DNA of 47,108 nucleotides from JAQUBU01 sp036677685 (GCA_036677685.1 JAVBWA010000038.1:1-47108); one strand, 5' to 3'; positions 1-8,698 are shown, numbered from the stretch's first letter. Program-made: numbers and translations. The notes: generated from the sequence alone by a model not told the origin.

Positions 1-49
1 GAAGCCCGTTCAATCGACGTACCTCATGTACGCCTCAATCACGGGCTTC
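1..49. other. Nested stem-loop element
   Basis: A 9-bp outer stem (GAAGCCCGT 1-9 with ACGGGCTTC 41-49) encloses an inner 5-bp stem (CGTAC 18-22 with GTACG 28-32). The two are separated by symmetrical internal loops that both contain CAATC. The symmetry suggests a folded RNA, or a DNA site cut or bound as a hairpin. There is no T-tract, so it is not a simple terminator. It lies beyond the stop of the radical SAM gene, so it may be the tail of that transcript or belong to sequence left of the window. Confidence 0.5.
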
Positions 50-115
50 TTGAAAGCCTTGCTCTTCACTCTTTTTGCTCGGTCTGCTAATCGGAAGACT
101 TTATTGACACTCTAA

Positions 116-138
116 GGGGGTGACAGCTTGTCACCCCC
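116..138. other. Perfect 10-bp hairpin after the radical SAM gene
   Basis: GGGGGTGACA (116-125) pairs perfectly with TGTCACCCCC (129-138) around a 3-base loop, and the stop codon of the minus-strand radical SAM gene starts only a few bases away. It is probably a transcript-end stabiliser or weak terminator for that gene. No clear U-run follows on the minus strand. Confidence 0.5.
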
Positions 139-141
139 CTC

Positions 142-1530
142 TTAACTTTGACGAAATCCCCGGAATACCAGGTCTTTTTCGATGTACAGCTTATGAAGGG
201 CTTCCCGGGTTTTCTCGATTTGGGCTGAGTAATAATTCATAAGTAATTTTTGGTTGGCTTCATACAAAAGTTGGTGAACTTCATCATCACTGAGGTCGGT
301 GAAGTTTACCGACAGAAGATCGGAATTCAGGTGCTTATGCTCATAAAAGTCTTCACAATCCCGGAGAAGTCCTCTCTCAATTGCGTAATAGTACAAGGGG
401 GAACCGGGATAAGGGGTTACCGGTCTGATGGTTCGCATCTGGGCATGATCATCATATTTTAAAAGAAATTCAACTCCCAGCCGGAGCGACTCGGCATTTT
501 CACCGATGTTGCCGAAAATTATATTATAACCGGGGCTGATACCTGCGGCCAAAGTGTTTTCAATGCCGCTGGTTATCTGCTTTACGGTCAGGGCTTTGTT
601 CATGTTTCGCAAAGCCTGTTCGTCCATGGACTCAATCCCATAGTTGATAAATACGCAGCCGGCCGCTTTCATGGCTTTTAAGACATCAGGCCGGGCGTAA
701 TTGAGCCTGCCGTTGCAATCCCACCTAATATCCAGCTTATGTTTGATAAAACTCTCACACAGTTCAAGCGTCCTCTGGGCTGAGCTCATTAAAAGTTCAT
801 CTGAAAAGGCTATATATGATATCGCATAATCTTTCTTCAGAATTTTGATTTCCTCCACAATGTTTTCTGCGCTCCGTCCCCTGAACCCCTGATCCATCCG
901 GTAGCAGAAATTGCATTTGAAGGTGCATCCTCTTCCTGACAAGACCGGCATGCAGCGTTCATTGTTTTTGATATGAGGCATCCTGAGCAGGGCATAATGG
1001 TCGATTGGGAACAGGTCCCAGGCCGGAAAAGGGATGTTGTCTATTTCCTCGATCAAGTCCTGCCGCTGCGTTTGAATACACTTCCCGTTATCCAGAAAAG
1101 CAATTCCTTTTACCGAATGCAAAGGCTTTTTATGCTCCAATGCATCCAAAAGCTTCACGACGGTAATTTCACCCTCGCCAATAACTACGGCGTCAGCCTG
1201 AGTTTTTCTCAGAAAGTATTCCGGTTCCGGAGCCGACAGATGGCCTCCTAAATTATAAAAAGGCCGGTATTTGGAATTGTTTATGGCCTCGGAGATTTTC
1301 AGCACTTTGCGGTACTGGTAATAGCCGCCGCAGGCGCCGACCCCGATGAAATCATAACGTTCCTTGTTTAACAAATCGTTTAAGTGGGATTCCGGCCAAT
1401 GGTAAACATCCTGATTGTAAATCTCGACCTTATGACCGGCCGCCCGGCATGCTGCGGCAATATAGGCCAATCCCTGGGGAAACCACGAAATATAAGCATC
1501 GTTATCATAAACCACTAATAGAATACGCAT
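142..1530 (-). CDS. B12-binding-type radical SAM protein
   Basis: 462 aa. The N-terminal 140 residues look like a cobalamin-binding Rossmann fold (MRILLVVYDN start, then YDFIGVGACGG near residue 60-69 and VVIGEGE near 115-121), but no classic DxHxxG base-off motif is visible. The radical SAM core has the iron-sulfur motif CTFKCNFC (C202, C206, C209), followed by an Elp3-like barrel. The family generates a 5'-deoxyadenosyl radical for methylation or rearrangement of small molecules or sugars. GAGGTGG precedes the ATG. The gene diverges from the nucleotidyltransferase at 1716 and is next to nonulosonic-acid genes, so a role in decorating a surface or flagellar sugar is plausible, but that is inferred from context only. 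Substrate unknown. Confidence 0.85.
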   Translation of the reverse strand: MRILLVVYDNDAYISWFPQGLAYIAAACRAAGHKVEIYNQDVYHWPESHLNDLLNKERYDFIGVGACGGYYQYRKVLKISEAINNSKYRPFYNLGGHLSAPEPEYFLRKTQADAVVIGEGEITVVKLLDALEHKKPLHSVKGIAFLDNGKCIQTQRQDLIEEIDNIPFPAWDLFPIDHYALLRMPHIKNNERCMPVLSGRGCTFKCNFCYRMDQGFRGRSAENIVEEIKILKKDYAISYIAFSDELLMSSAQRTLELCESFIKHKLDIRWDCNGRLNYARPDVLKAMKAAGCVFINYGIESMDEQALRNMNKALTVKQITSGIENTLAAGISPGYNIIFGNIGENAESLRLGVEFLLKYDDHAQMRTIRPVTPYPGSPLYYYAIERGLLRDCEDFYEHKHLNSDLLSVNFTDLSDDEVHQLLYEANQKLLMNYYSAQIEKTREALHKLYIEKDLVFRGFRQS

Positions 1531-1715
1531 AATCCACCTCGATTAACAGCTTATTGTCTGCTATTAAGTTATGAAAGAAATACTTGGGTGGTTACCTGGA
1601 ATAGGTGTATTAACATGCAGTATGCACTCTTTAAAAAACAAAAACATAATATGGAATACCCTGTACATTCGTGTGGTAAATCAATCAATGTTAGAGATAG
1701 AAATGAGGAAATCCA

Positions 1716-2765
1716 ATGTGGCAGGAAGTTATTATAAGCCCTGACACACCGATTGTAGAAGCCATAAAAATAATTGATCGGGGAGACCTGCAGATCGCTC
1801 TGGTAGTAGATGAAGCGAGTATTTTGCTGGGGACGGTTACGGATGGCGATATACGCAGGGCGATTTTGAGACATTTAAGCCTTGACGAACCCGTAAAACT
1901 TATTATGAATGTGCGGCCCCGCTTTATTTACCGGGCAGAATCCCGTGAAAAAGCCGTGTCACTTATGAAGGCCAATAAAATAAGGCAGATTCCGGTAGTG
2001 GATGAAAATCGACGCCTGGTGGGATTGGAAATTGCGGACGAGCTTTTAAATCCTTCATTACGCAATAATTATGTGATTTTGATGGCCGGCGGGTTGGGCA
2101 AACGCCTTGATCCGCTTACCAAATCATGTCCCAAGCCGCTCCTGCGGGTGGGAAACAAACCTGTGCTGGAGACCACTTTGGAAAGTTTTGTTGAGCAGGG
2201 GTTTAGGCAATTCTATATTTCCATAAATTATAAAGCGGCCATGATCAAAGACTATTTTGGCGACGGTTCCAGCTGGGGAATAAATATTGATTATCTTTCG
2301 GAAAAGGAACAGCTTGGAACCGCAGGCGCTTTGGGACTGCTCCCGTTTAAACCGGATAAACCGATTATCCTCATGAATGGAGATATCCTGACCAAAATCA
2401 GTTTTGGCCAGGTGCTTGATTTTCATCGGAAAAACCACAGTGATGCCACCATCTGTATCAAGGAGCAGCAAAGCCAGATACCCTATGGGGTGGTAACCGT
2501 GGAACAAAACCAACTTAAGGATATTAAGGAAAAACCGGTACAACGATTTTTTATCAATGCGGGATTATATGTGCTGAATCCCAATGTTCTGGATTGTATT
2601 CCGCCCGGCTCTCGTTTTGACATTCCCGATCTGTTTAAGATTCTATTGAAAAACGGGAAAATAATAACCGCCTTTCCGATTCGGGAATACTGGATTGATA
2701 TCGGGCGCTTTGATGATTATGAAAGAGCCAATACCGAATTTGCCGAGGTGTTCAATGATAAATAA
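1716..2765 (+). CDS. CBS-domain sugar nucleotidyltransferase (PtmE-like)
   Basis: 349 aa. A CBS-domain pair fills residues 1-115 (TVTDGDIRRA at 40-49, IRQIPVVDE at 89-97). A nucleotidyltransferase domain follows, with signature LMAGGLGKR (122-130) and the KPLL lysine (K140), and a DxD-type site in LMNGDIL. This order is that of Campylobacter PtmE/LegE, which makes GDP-glucosamine at the start of legionaminic acid synthesis. The CBS pair could bind adenine nucleotides and regulate activity. TGAGGAAATCC precedes the ATG. The stop overlaps the next gene by 11 bases, so translation of the two is probably coupled. The exact nucleotide and sugar cannot be read from sequence; other sugar-1-phosphate nucleotidylyltransferases share the fold. 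Confidence 0.85.
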   Translation: MWQEVIISPDTPIVEAIKIIDRGDLQIALVVDEASILLGTVTDGDIRRAILRHLSLDEPVKLIMNVRPRFIYRAESREKAVSLMKANKIRQIPVVDENRRLVGLEIADELLNPSLRNNYVILMAGGLGKRLDPLTKSCPKPLLRVGNKPVLETTLESFVEQGFRQFYISINYKAAMIKDYFGDGSSWGINIDYLSEKEQLGTAGALGLLPFKPDKPIILMNGDILTKISFGQVLDFHRKNHSDATICIKEQQSQIPYGVVTVEQNQLKDIKEKPVQRFFINAGLYVLNPNVLDCIPPGSRFDIPDLFKILLKNGKIITAFPIREYWIDIGRFDDYERANTEFAEVFNDK

Positions 2766-3447
2766 GCAAAAGGTACTGGGTATAATTCCGGCCCGGGGCG
2801 GTTCCAAAACCCTGCCCCGTAAAAATATAAAGCTGCTGGCCGGCAAACCCCTTATTGCCTGGACCATTGAAGAAGCCAGAAAATCTGAATATATTGACCG
2901 CTTGATTATTTCCTCCGACGATCCTGAAATTATTCAGGCCGCGGAAGCATGGGGAGGCGAGGTTCCCTTTGTGAGGCCTAAGGAATTGGCCGAAGATGAA
3001 ACTCCGGGAATCGACCCGGTAATCCACGCCCTGAACAATATTGGGGAGCACTTCGAATATGTGGTATTGCTGCAGCCTACTTCTCCCTTGCGGACCGTGG
3101 CTGACATTGACGGCTGTATCCGGTGTTGTTTCTCATATGAAGCTCCGGTTTGCGTGTCCGTGTCCTTAGCGGATAAAAGCCCTTACTGGATGTGCACCTT
3201 GAACGCGCAGCAGAGAATGGAGATTCTCCTGCCGTCGCTTAAGTTAATTAACCGCAGGCAGAACCTTCCTCCGGTATATGTACTGAACGGAGCGGTTTAT
3301 GTTGCCCAAAGCGCCTATTTGTTGAAGGGAAAGAGCTTTATTAGTGAAGCAACTGTGGCTTATATTATGCCGACGGAAAGATCATGGGATATAGATGATG
3401 AATTGGATTTTCTGATTTGCGAGCTTATTAAAGAAAGAACTGAATAA
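2755..3447 (+). CDS. CMP-nonulosonic acid synthetase (NeuA/LegF/PseF family)
   Basis: 230 aa from ATG 2755, which has GAGGTG 6 bases upstream inside the end of the preceding gene. Upstream in-frame codons are the tail of that gene read in another frame, so a longer start is unlikely. The N-terminal motif IIPARGGSKTLPRKN and the later VLLQPTSPLR are hallmarks of cytidylyltransferases that activate sialic, legionaminic or pseudaminic acid with CTP. The cytoplasmic product would donate the sugar to the MAF transferase encoded 2 kb downstream. The synthase (NeuB/LegI) and earlier enzymes are not in the window, so the pathway must be split. Which of the three acids is used is undetermined; the PtmE-like neighbour favours legionaminic acid. 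Confidence 0.88.
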   Translation: MINKQKVLGIIPARGGSKTLPRKNIKLLAGKPLIAWTIEEARKSEYIDRLIISSDDPEIIQAAEAWGGEVPFVRPKELAEDETPGIDPVIHALNNIGEHFEYVVLLQPTSPLRTVADIDGCIRCCFSYEAPVCVSVSLADKSPYWMCTLNAQQRMEILLPSLKLINRRQNLPPVYVLNGAVYVAQSAYLLKGKSFISEATVAYIMPTERSWDIDDELDFLICELIKERTE

Positions 3448-3497
3448 AAAACTGTTGGGAGGCACCCCATTGTACCTCCGCCAAGCCGGATTTCACT

Positions 3498-4616
3498 TTA
3501 AAGTTCCCAAAGCGGTTTTTTTAGCTTCCATTCTCCATTGGCATTCTTAAAAAACAATTCCCGGTCATAGAAGCCGTCGACAATTGACCAGAATTCTGAA
3601 ACCGAATAACCCAAAAAGTCGCAAAAATCTCTGATCACCAAAGGGTCCAGTTTGTGGTCATGCTTTTTTACCAATTCAATTCCTTCTGCGCGGGTAATCA
3701 AACCATAGCGGATAAACTTGGAAGCATAGTCGGTTGCCGAAGCATGCCCAAACTTGGGATATTTCATCCATGGATGCATCATATAGGCCCGGCTGTCAAT
3801 CTGGTCAAACTTCTCGACATGATGCTGCCGGTCCCATTCGTGGGTCAAATCCCGGAATCCTCTCTGGCTAGCATATATATAGTTATGGTAGCTGCTCCAC
3901 CTGATGAAATAACTTAAATAAATGGGCTCCAATTGAATGCTGTCGATCTGTGCGGCATCGGGATAGACACATAAACTCAAATCTTTCATAGAGATCTGAT
4001 CATCGAGCAATTCGTCCCAGGAAATATCTGAAGCCGCTCCGTTGTTGATTTGATCTCGGGCTGAATAGGTTTCTTCTCTTTGCTCGCCTCCATATTCATA
4101 GCTGATGTTTTCTCCGTAAACTACCAGAGGAATCCGAAAGTTTATAGCCATGTAGATGGGATAAGTGTAAATCAGCCGGTCGGTATACCAGGTTGGTTTC
4201 CCATATTTTTCAAAAGTTTTTCGCATAATTAGTTTTTGCACTTTGATATTGGGTTTTAAACTGATGATGTCACAGCCGAATTCTTCCGAAAGGTTTTTAA
4301 TGTTGTGCAACCCGGCCTCAGTCATGGGAAAGTTGTCTTCAACACTTACCAGCAGGGGATTCATTCCCATAACTTCTTTCATAATATGAGTTTGAAAGTG
4401 GCTGTCCTTGCCTCCGCTTACCGCAATAATACAGTCATAACCGTCACCGTTGCCTCCCCGGTATTTGGCGCAAAGTTTTTTCAGTTCCGCAAAACGAGAG
4501 TCCCAATCGGTTGAATTCTTTTTTTCTTCAGCCCTGCAGGCTTGACAAACCCCATCTTCGTCGAAGTAAATGCCCGGACGGGTATCGGGCATTACGCAAC
4601 GTTTGCAAAATCTCAA
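3498..4616 (-). CDS. N-acetyl sugar amidotransferase (PseA/WbpG/WbuX family)
   Basis: 372 aa from TTG 4616-4614. AGAAAGGAG lies 9 bases upstream, and the protein then begins with the family's usual RFCKRCVMPDTRPGI. A start 18 codons further up is open but falls in a copy of the CGAGGC repeat and has no good ribosome site, so I reject it. Features: a zinc-ribbon (C4, C7, C24, C27) and an ATP pyrophosphatase PP-loop SGGKDS (67-72). The family uses ammonia from a HisH/HisF-like pair or glutamine to convert a carboxyl or acetamido group to an amide or acetamidino group on sugars. That is consistent with an acetamidino nonulosonate on flagellin. It is convergent with the NeuA-like gene. Confidence 0.88.
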   Translation of the reverse strand: MRFCKRCVMPDTRPGIYFDEDGVCQACRAEEKKNSTDWDSRFAELKKLCAKYRGGNGDGYDCIIAVSGGKDSHFQTHIMKEVMGMNPLLVSVEDNFPMTEAGLHNIKNLSEEFGCDIISLKPNIKVQKLIMRKTFEKYGKPTWYTDRLIYTYPIYMAINFRIPLVVYGENISYEYGGEQREETYSARDQINNGAASDISWDELLDDQISMKDLSLCVYPDAAQIDSIQLEPIYLSYFIRWSSYHNYIYASQRGFRDLTHEWDRQHHVEKFDQIDSRAYMMHPWMKYPKFGHASATDYASKFIRYGLITRAEGIELVKKHDHKLDPLVIRDFCDFLGYSVSEFWSIVDGFYDRELFFKNANGEWKLKKPLWEL

Positions 4617-4662
4617 TTTTCTTGTCTCCTTTCTGTATATTTCTCGCTCGACTTCAAGATAT

Positions 4663-4793
4663 CGAGGCAAAAAGATAACCCCCGCTTTTTTAGTGGTCTA
4701 GTTACTATTAACCAAACAGACGGCGGATTCTGATCTCCCGCCTCGTTGCAGTGGTGTGTTGAAACTGCTCCCGCAGTTTCTTCAGGTACTTAA
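4663..4793 (+). repeat. CGAGGC-family repeat, copy A (short form)
   Basis: Begins CGAGGC and carries the core to GCCTCG (ends 4744), then TTGCAGTGGTGTGTTG, then the 3' hairpin GAAACTGC...GCAGTTTC and a TTAA end. It lacks the middle cassette seen in copies B, C, E and F. It is the most diverged full core, and its left end overlaps the open 5' extension of the amidotransferase frame. Confidence 0.8.
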
Positions 4794-4965
4794 ACCTCAT
4801 ATTCGTTCCTGATCCAGTTTTTATTGGTCACCTCCTTCATATGAGAAGAGCATTTACGGTTATTTAATAACCGTTATTAAAATATATTACGGTTGGTGCC
4901 GTTTAGTTCTGTTTGAACTGTTCAATTCTGATTTAAAACTGTATTTCATTGGAGCAGACATAAAA

Positions 4966-5150
4966 CGAGGTAAAAATATGTCCTTCGCTTCATTAAAGTG
5001 TCCAGATTTCTATTAACAAAACAGAGAAAGACCACCAATTTCCCGCCTCGTTGCAGCGGTGTGTTGCCCCCTACGGTGACCACTTATATGATTCCCTTCG
5101 GAAATGATTGAATTGTGAAGAAACTGCTCCGCAGTTTCTTCCGAGGCTTG
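4966..5150 (+). repeat. CGAGGC-family repeat, copy B (long form)
   Basis: Long form with the middle cassette. The 3' hairpin is a perfect 11-bp stem: GAAGAAACTGC (5117-5127), loop TCC, GCAGTTTCTTC (5131-5141). The left arm reads CGAGGT, so closure with GCCTCG is one pair weaker. It lies just upstream of the MAF gene ribosome site. Confidence 0.85.
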
Positions 5151-5222
5151 AATCCAAACACCATATTTGCCGCAAACCCATAGAATGAAACAGCATGTTC
5201 TTGACTATAAGGAGGATTAAAT

Positions 5223-7547
5223 ATGGGCTTGCAGGAAAATATGGAATTTTTAAAGGGCTCTTTTCCCGACCTGTGGCAAACCATGTTAGAAATAGAGGAT
5301 AAGCTGGACAGAAAGTTGGTCCGGCTGGTTAGCGGCAAAAATGCTATTGCCAATTTTAAGGTAAGAAAACAGTTTATTCACAGCAAAGAAAATCCCGAGC
5401 AGGAAGCCCGGGATTTAATAGGGCAATATCAGAATATGGAAGAACATTCGGATATTCTTTTTTATGGTTTGGGTTTGGGTTATCAGATAAAAGCCTTTAT
5501 CGAACAATATCCCAATATACCATTTTCCATATATGAACCGGTCCCTGAAGTGTTTTACCAGTTTCTCTGCCATGCCGATTTAAAAGAACTGCCGTTAAAT
5601 CTGTTGAAAAACATTTATTTGGAAAGCAAGCCGGAAGACATGGATGTTTATTCCTCAATTATTGTCAAACAGATCCGCAGCTCCATTCTCATGATAGAAC
5701 TTCCATCATACCAGAGTATATTTGCAAAAAAACGGCAGGCCTTTTTTAGCAATTTTGCCGGTCTGATCGCAGAACACCGTCATTCATTGGCAACATATTC
5801 GGCTTTCGAAAAGCGATGGACCATCAACAGCTTGAACAACTTTACCAGAGTCTTGAATACGCCCAATATCATATTGGAGAAAAAAGGCTGCTTCCGCAAT
5901 AAACCAGCTCTTTTGGTGGCCTCTGGCCCATCCCTCCAGGAGGAAATCGAAACCTTAAGGATTATAAAAGAAAGAGGTCTGGCTTATATTTTTTCGGTGG
6001 GGACTGCGGTCAATACTCTGATTCAAAATGATATTTACCCTGATGCCGCCTGTACCTACGACCCAAGCAAGGAAAACCAAATTGTGTTTCAAGGCATTCA
6101 AGCCAACAATATAAAAAGCATTCCTTTGATTTTTGGCAGTACGGTAGGATATGAAACTCTAAAATATCCGGGGCCTCAAATACACATGCTGATTAATCAG
6201 GATATACTGGCTGCTTTTTATTTAAAGGCCAAGAGCAGAGAAGACCTGGACTTTATAGCTGATGCGGCAACTATTGCAGTTATTGCATTACAGCTTTTAA
6301 ATACATTGGGGTTCAGTCCCATCATATTGGTAGGACTAAACCTGGCTTTTAGAGATGGGATGAATTATGCGCCCAATTCTACATTTTTTCCATTGGAAGC
6401 GAGCCAGGAGGAACTGGACAGTGCGATGATGGTCAAAGATGTAAATGGCAATCAGGTGGCCTGCAGCTACAGCTTTAATGGAATGCGGCGTCAAATTGAA
6501 GTCTATCTGGAGCAGCATAAGCATTTGGAAGTTATAAACACTACTCAGTATGGCGCAGATATTGAAGGGACCAGATTTCAGAGTCTTAGTGAACTTGTAG
6601 GAAACATTTTGAATGATCGGGTCGTTGAAGAAAACTGGCTGGACTCTTCATCTTTTGCTTATGATTTGGACCATCTTATCAAACAGCATCGTAAGATGAA
6701 TGAAGCATTCGCTTCGGTCAACCGTTTGTTGGGGCAGTGCAATACTAATTTGGATGCCATTGCTCATACCGCGCAAAGCCAGGATGCAAGACTGATCGGC
6801 CGTAGTTATGAACAGTTCAATCGCAGTATGGCGGATCTACGAGAGAATCTGTTTTTTGCTACGGTTATAGAACCCATGAACCGGGTTGAAATGCAGTTTC
6901 TAATGCTTGGAGTTCCTGAAATTTCACGGGAGTTAGAACCGATAAAGAAGTCCCAGATGATGGAGAAGGAGTTCCGGCCACTGCTGCAGAGTTGTGAAAA
7001 GGACTTCCGGGAAGCGACTCCGGCATTTCAAGAAATTGATGAATTTGTTCATTCGTGCTATAAGCTGCACAAAATTCGCACCAAGGCGGCTGGGATGAAA
7101 ATTTTGCTTGTTGACGGTGACGGGGTGCTTACCGATGGTAGCGTTTATTTATCGCCTTCCGGTGATGAGACAAGGAAATTTAATTATCAGGACCGCATAG
7201 CTGTAGCTTGTCTGCAGGATAAAGGCATAAAATGCTTGTTAATAAATGAACACGATGATCCGATGCTGGAAAAAGCTGCTCACAGATTCGGGCTTAATAG
7301 TATTTTTTCTGGGAACAAGGAAAAAGCATTGGAAATGCTTGCTGAGTCATACGGTCCTGAAGAAATTGCATGTATTTGGAGTGCGGGAACACCCGCTTTA
7401 ATAAAGCGGGTGGGATTAAGTTTTACGGTAAAGAGCGCCTCTCAGAATTTAAAAGATGAGGTTGATTTTGTGCTTAAAGCCGGCGGAGGTGAAGGTGCAA
7501 TTATGGAAATAGTGTATTTATTACAAGCGGATCGTCTCTTGGTTTGA
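5223..7547 (+). CDS. MAF-type flagellin glycosyltransferase fused to a KdsC-like HAD domain
   Basis: 774 aa. AAGGAGGATTAAAT precedes the ATG. The first 600 residues match the motility-associated factor / DUF115 (MptE-like) family that transfers nonulosonic acids onto flagellin: GLGLGYQIKAF at 82-92 and VASGPSL at 232-238, followed by SVGTAVNTL. The last 150 residues (from M625) are HAD phosphatase-like with DGDGVLTDG (D631, D633) and resemble KdsC or Neu5Ac-9-phosphate phosphatase. Other HAD motifs look eroded: the loop-II Ser/Thr position reads INEHDD, and the motif-IV acidic pair (GDDxxD in KdsC) is replaced by IWSAGTP (719-724). The fused domain may therefore bind a sugar phosphate or be structural rather than hydrolyse. 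It is the terminal enzyme of the local sugar pathway and should act in the cytoplasm on unexported flagellin. Confidence 0.85.
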   Translation: MGLQENMEFLKGSFPDLWQTMLEIEDKLDRKLVRLVSGKNAIANFKVRKQFIHSKENPEQEARDLIGQYQNMEEHSDILFYGLGLGYQIKAFIEQYPNIPFSIYEPVPEVFYQFLCHADLKELPLNLLKNIYLESKPEDMDVYSSIIVKQIRSSILMIELPSYQSIFAKKRQAFFSNFAGLIAEHRHSLATYSAFEKRWTINSLNNFTRVLNTPNIILEKKGCFRNKPALLVASGPSLQEEIETLRIIKERGLAYIFSVGTAVNTLIQNDIYPDAACTYDPSKENQIVFQGIQANNIKSIPLIFGSTVGYETLKYPGPQIHMLINQDILAAFYLKAKSREDLDFIADAATIAVIALQLLNTLGFSPIILVGLNLAFRDGMNYAPNSTFFPLEASQEELDSAMMVKDVNGNQVACSYSFNGMRRQIEVYLEQHKHLEVINTTQYGADIEGTRFQSLSELVGNILNDRVVEENWLDSSSFAYDLDHLIKQHRKMNEAFASVNRLLGQCNTNLDAIAHTAQSQDARLIGRSYEQFNRSMADLRENLFFATVIEPMNRVEMQFLMLGVPEISRELEPIKKSQMMEKEFRPLLQSCEKDFREATPAFQEIDEFVHSCYKLHKIRTKAAGMKILLVDGDGVLTDGSVYLSPSGDETRKFNYQDRIAVACLQDKGIKCLLINEHDDPMLEKAAHRFGLNSIFSGNKEKALEMLAESYGPEEIACIWSAGTPALIKRVGLSFTVKSASQNLKDEVDFVLKAGGGEGAIMEIVYLLQADRLLV

Positions 7548-7585
7548 GTATAAGCTTAGAAACTTTCAGACTGGTCAAGAAAAGC

Positions 7586-7616
7586 AATCCCGTACCACTT
7601 TGTGCGATACGGGATT
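7586..7616. terminator. Bidirectional hairpin terminator
   Basis: AATCCCGTA (7586-7594) pairs with TACGGGATT (7608-7616). The hairpin sits between the plus-strand MAF gene and the convergent minus-strand repeat-protein gene and could end both transcripts. The T-tracts on each side are short. Confidence 0.65.
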
Positions 7617-7651
7617 CTGTTTGAAAAAATTTATAAACTTTTAATTTGGAA

Positions 7652-8698
7652 TTAATATTCTGCCTGGAAATACAGGGTCATGGCGCCGCTGGCTCCTGAA
7701 TCATTAACATAGTATGCACGTGCATATCTGAGCTGGTATGTTGTAGTGAACAGGTTCCAAAGAGTTGTTCCACTGTAATAAGCAGGTGTAGGATCGACAT
7801 TGACCCAGTCGCTCCCGCTTGCGGTTGGACTGATTTGCAACCTGGCACTTACAAAATCACCGGAATCACCGCTGTATTTAACCGCAAAAGTCCAACTCCG
7901 ATAACCGAGTACATCCCAATAGGCTCCGCCGAAAACACCGGAGTCCTGACCCGAGATACCGCTGCTTACCGGTCCAGAATCGACAACGGCTCCTCTGACA
8001 TATAATGCGCTTCCGCTGGCATTTGCAATTCCACTGACCTCGACGCCTGAATCGACTTTAACTGTACCGCTGCCGATATCTACCGTACCGCTGACACCGA
8101 CCGTACCACCGCTGACCGCAACGGTCCCACTGATTTCGATGCCAGAGGTGACTTTAACAGTACCACTGCCGATATCTACCATACCACTGATCTGGCCGCT
8201 GACCTCGATGGTCCCACCGCTGACCGCAATGCCGGAGGCTATTTTAACGGAACCGCTGCCGATATCTACCGTACCGCTGACGCCAACCGTGCCGCCGCTG
8301 ACTTCAATGCCTGAAGTCACCTTGACAGTACCGCTGACCTGGCCGCTGATTTCAATAGTTCCACCACTTACCGCGATTCCCGATGTGACTTTTACGGAGC
8401 CACTGCCGATATCTACCATACCGCTGATCTGGCCACTGACCTCGATGGTCCCACCGCTGACCGCAATGCCGGAGGCTATTTTAACGGAACCGCTGCCGAT
8501 ATCTACCGTACCGCTGACGCCAACCGTGCCGCCGCTGACCGCCACAGTGCCACTGACTTCAATGCCTGAAGCTATATTGACATCAAGTCTTCCGCTGGCA
8601 TTGGTTAATAGTGGCGTAGTTGCGCCGGAGTCATCCACACCGTATATTTTTACTCGTAAAGAATCGGCATAATCCTGAAAAATTTTATAATTCGGCAT
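7652..8698 (-). CDS. Ser/Gly/Val-rich repeat protein, possible surface or spore protein
   Basis: 348 aa. A strong ribosome site (AGAAAGGAGCG) precedes the ATG. Residues 1-45 form a unique head (MPNYKIFQDYADSLRVKIYG). Residues 45-235 are imperfect short repeats of the type SGTVDIGSGSVKIASG, spaced so that beta-strand-forming V/I alternate with S/G, as in beta-solenoids or triple-stranded fibres. The C-terminal 110 residues form a separate domain (YWDVLGYRSWTF...AMTLYFQAEY) that resembles the C-terminal domains of Firmicute repeat proteins (possibly DUF6385; low confidence). No signal peptide or anchor is visible. It lies downstream of the flagellin glycosylation genes, and its many serines could be glycosylation targets, but this is speculation. 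Confidence 0.75.
   Translation of the reverse strand: MPNYKIFQDYADSLRVKIYGVDDSGATTPLLTNASGRLDVNIASGIEVSGTVAVSGGTVGVSGTVDIGSGSVKIASGIAVSGGTIEVSGQISGMVDIGSGSVKVTSGIAVSGGTIEISGQVSGTVKVTSGIEVSGGTVGVSGTVDIGSGSVKIASGIAVSGGTIEVSGQISGMVDIGSGTVKVTSGIEISGTVAVSGGTVGVSGTVDIGSGTVKVDSGVEVSGIANASGSALYVRGAVVDSGPVSSGISGQDSGVFGGAYWDVLGYRSWTFAVKYSGDSGDFVSARLQISPTASGSDWVNVDPTPAYYSGTTLWNLFTTTYQLRYARAYYVNDSGASGAMTLYFQAEY
8201..8539 (-). repeat. 102-bp exact internal duplication in the repeat-protein gene
   Basis: Bases 8201-8302 and 8438-8539 are identical over 102 bp at an offset of 237 bp, exactly 79 codons. The flanks stay near-identical on the left. The frame is kept, so the repeat number probably changes by slippage or recombination. 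Confidence 0.85.

Larger units (their letters stand above)
4617..5222. other. Intergenic region with two structured repeats
   Basis: No gene is supported here. It holds repeat copies A (4663-4793) and B (4966-5150) and the near-palindrome ACGGTTATTTAATAACCGT (4856-4874), a possible operator between the divergent amidotransferase and MAF genes. On the minus strand AAGGAGGTGA (near 4828-4837) is an excellent ribosome-site match, but no plausible ORF of size follows it. Confidence 0.6.

Noticed and set aside
4826..4840. Perfect minus-strand ribosome site AAGGAGGTGA
   Set aside because: No ATG, GTG or TTG at proper spacing opens a frame of useful length; possibly a relic of a gene cut by the repeat.
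8030..8580. Possible CRISPR-like array
   Set aside because: The periodicity is in-frame protein repeats with no constant repeat and unique spacers.
8139..8672. 177-codon Pro/Thr/Leu-rich frame opposite the repeat protein
   Set aside because: Antisense shadow of the repetitive gene; the minus-strand frame has the strong ribosome site and a separate C-terminal domain.
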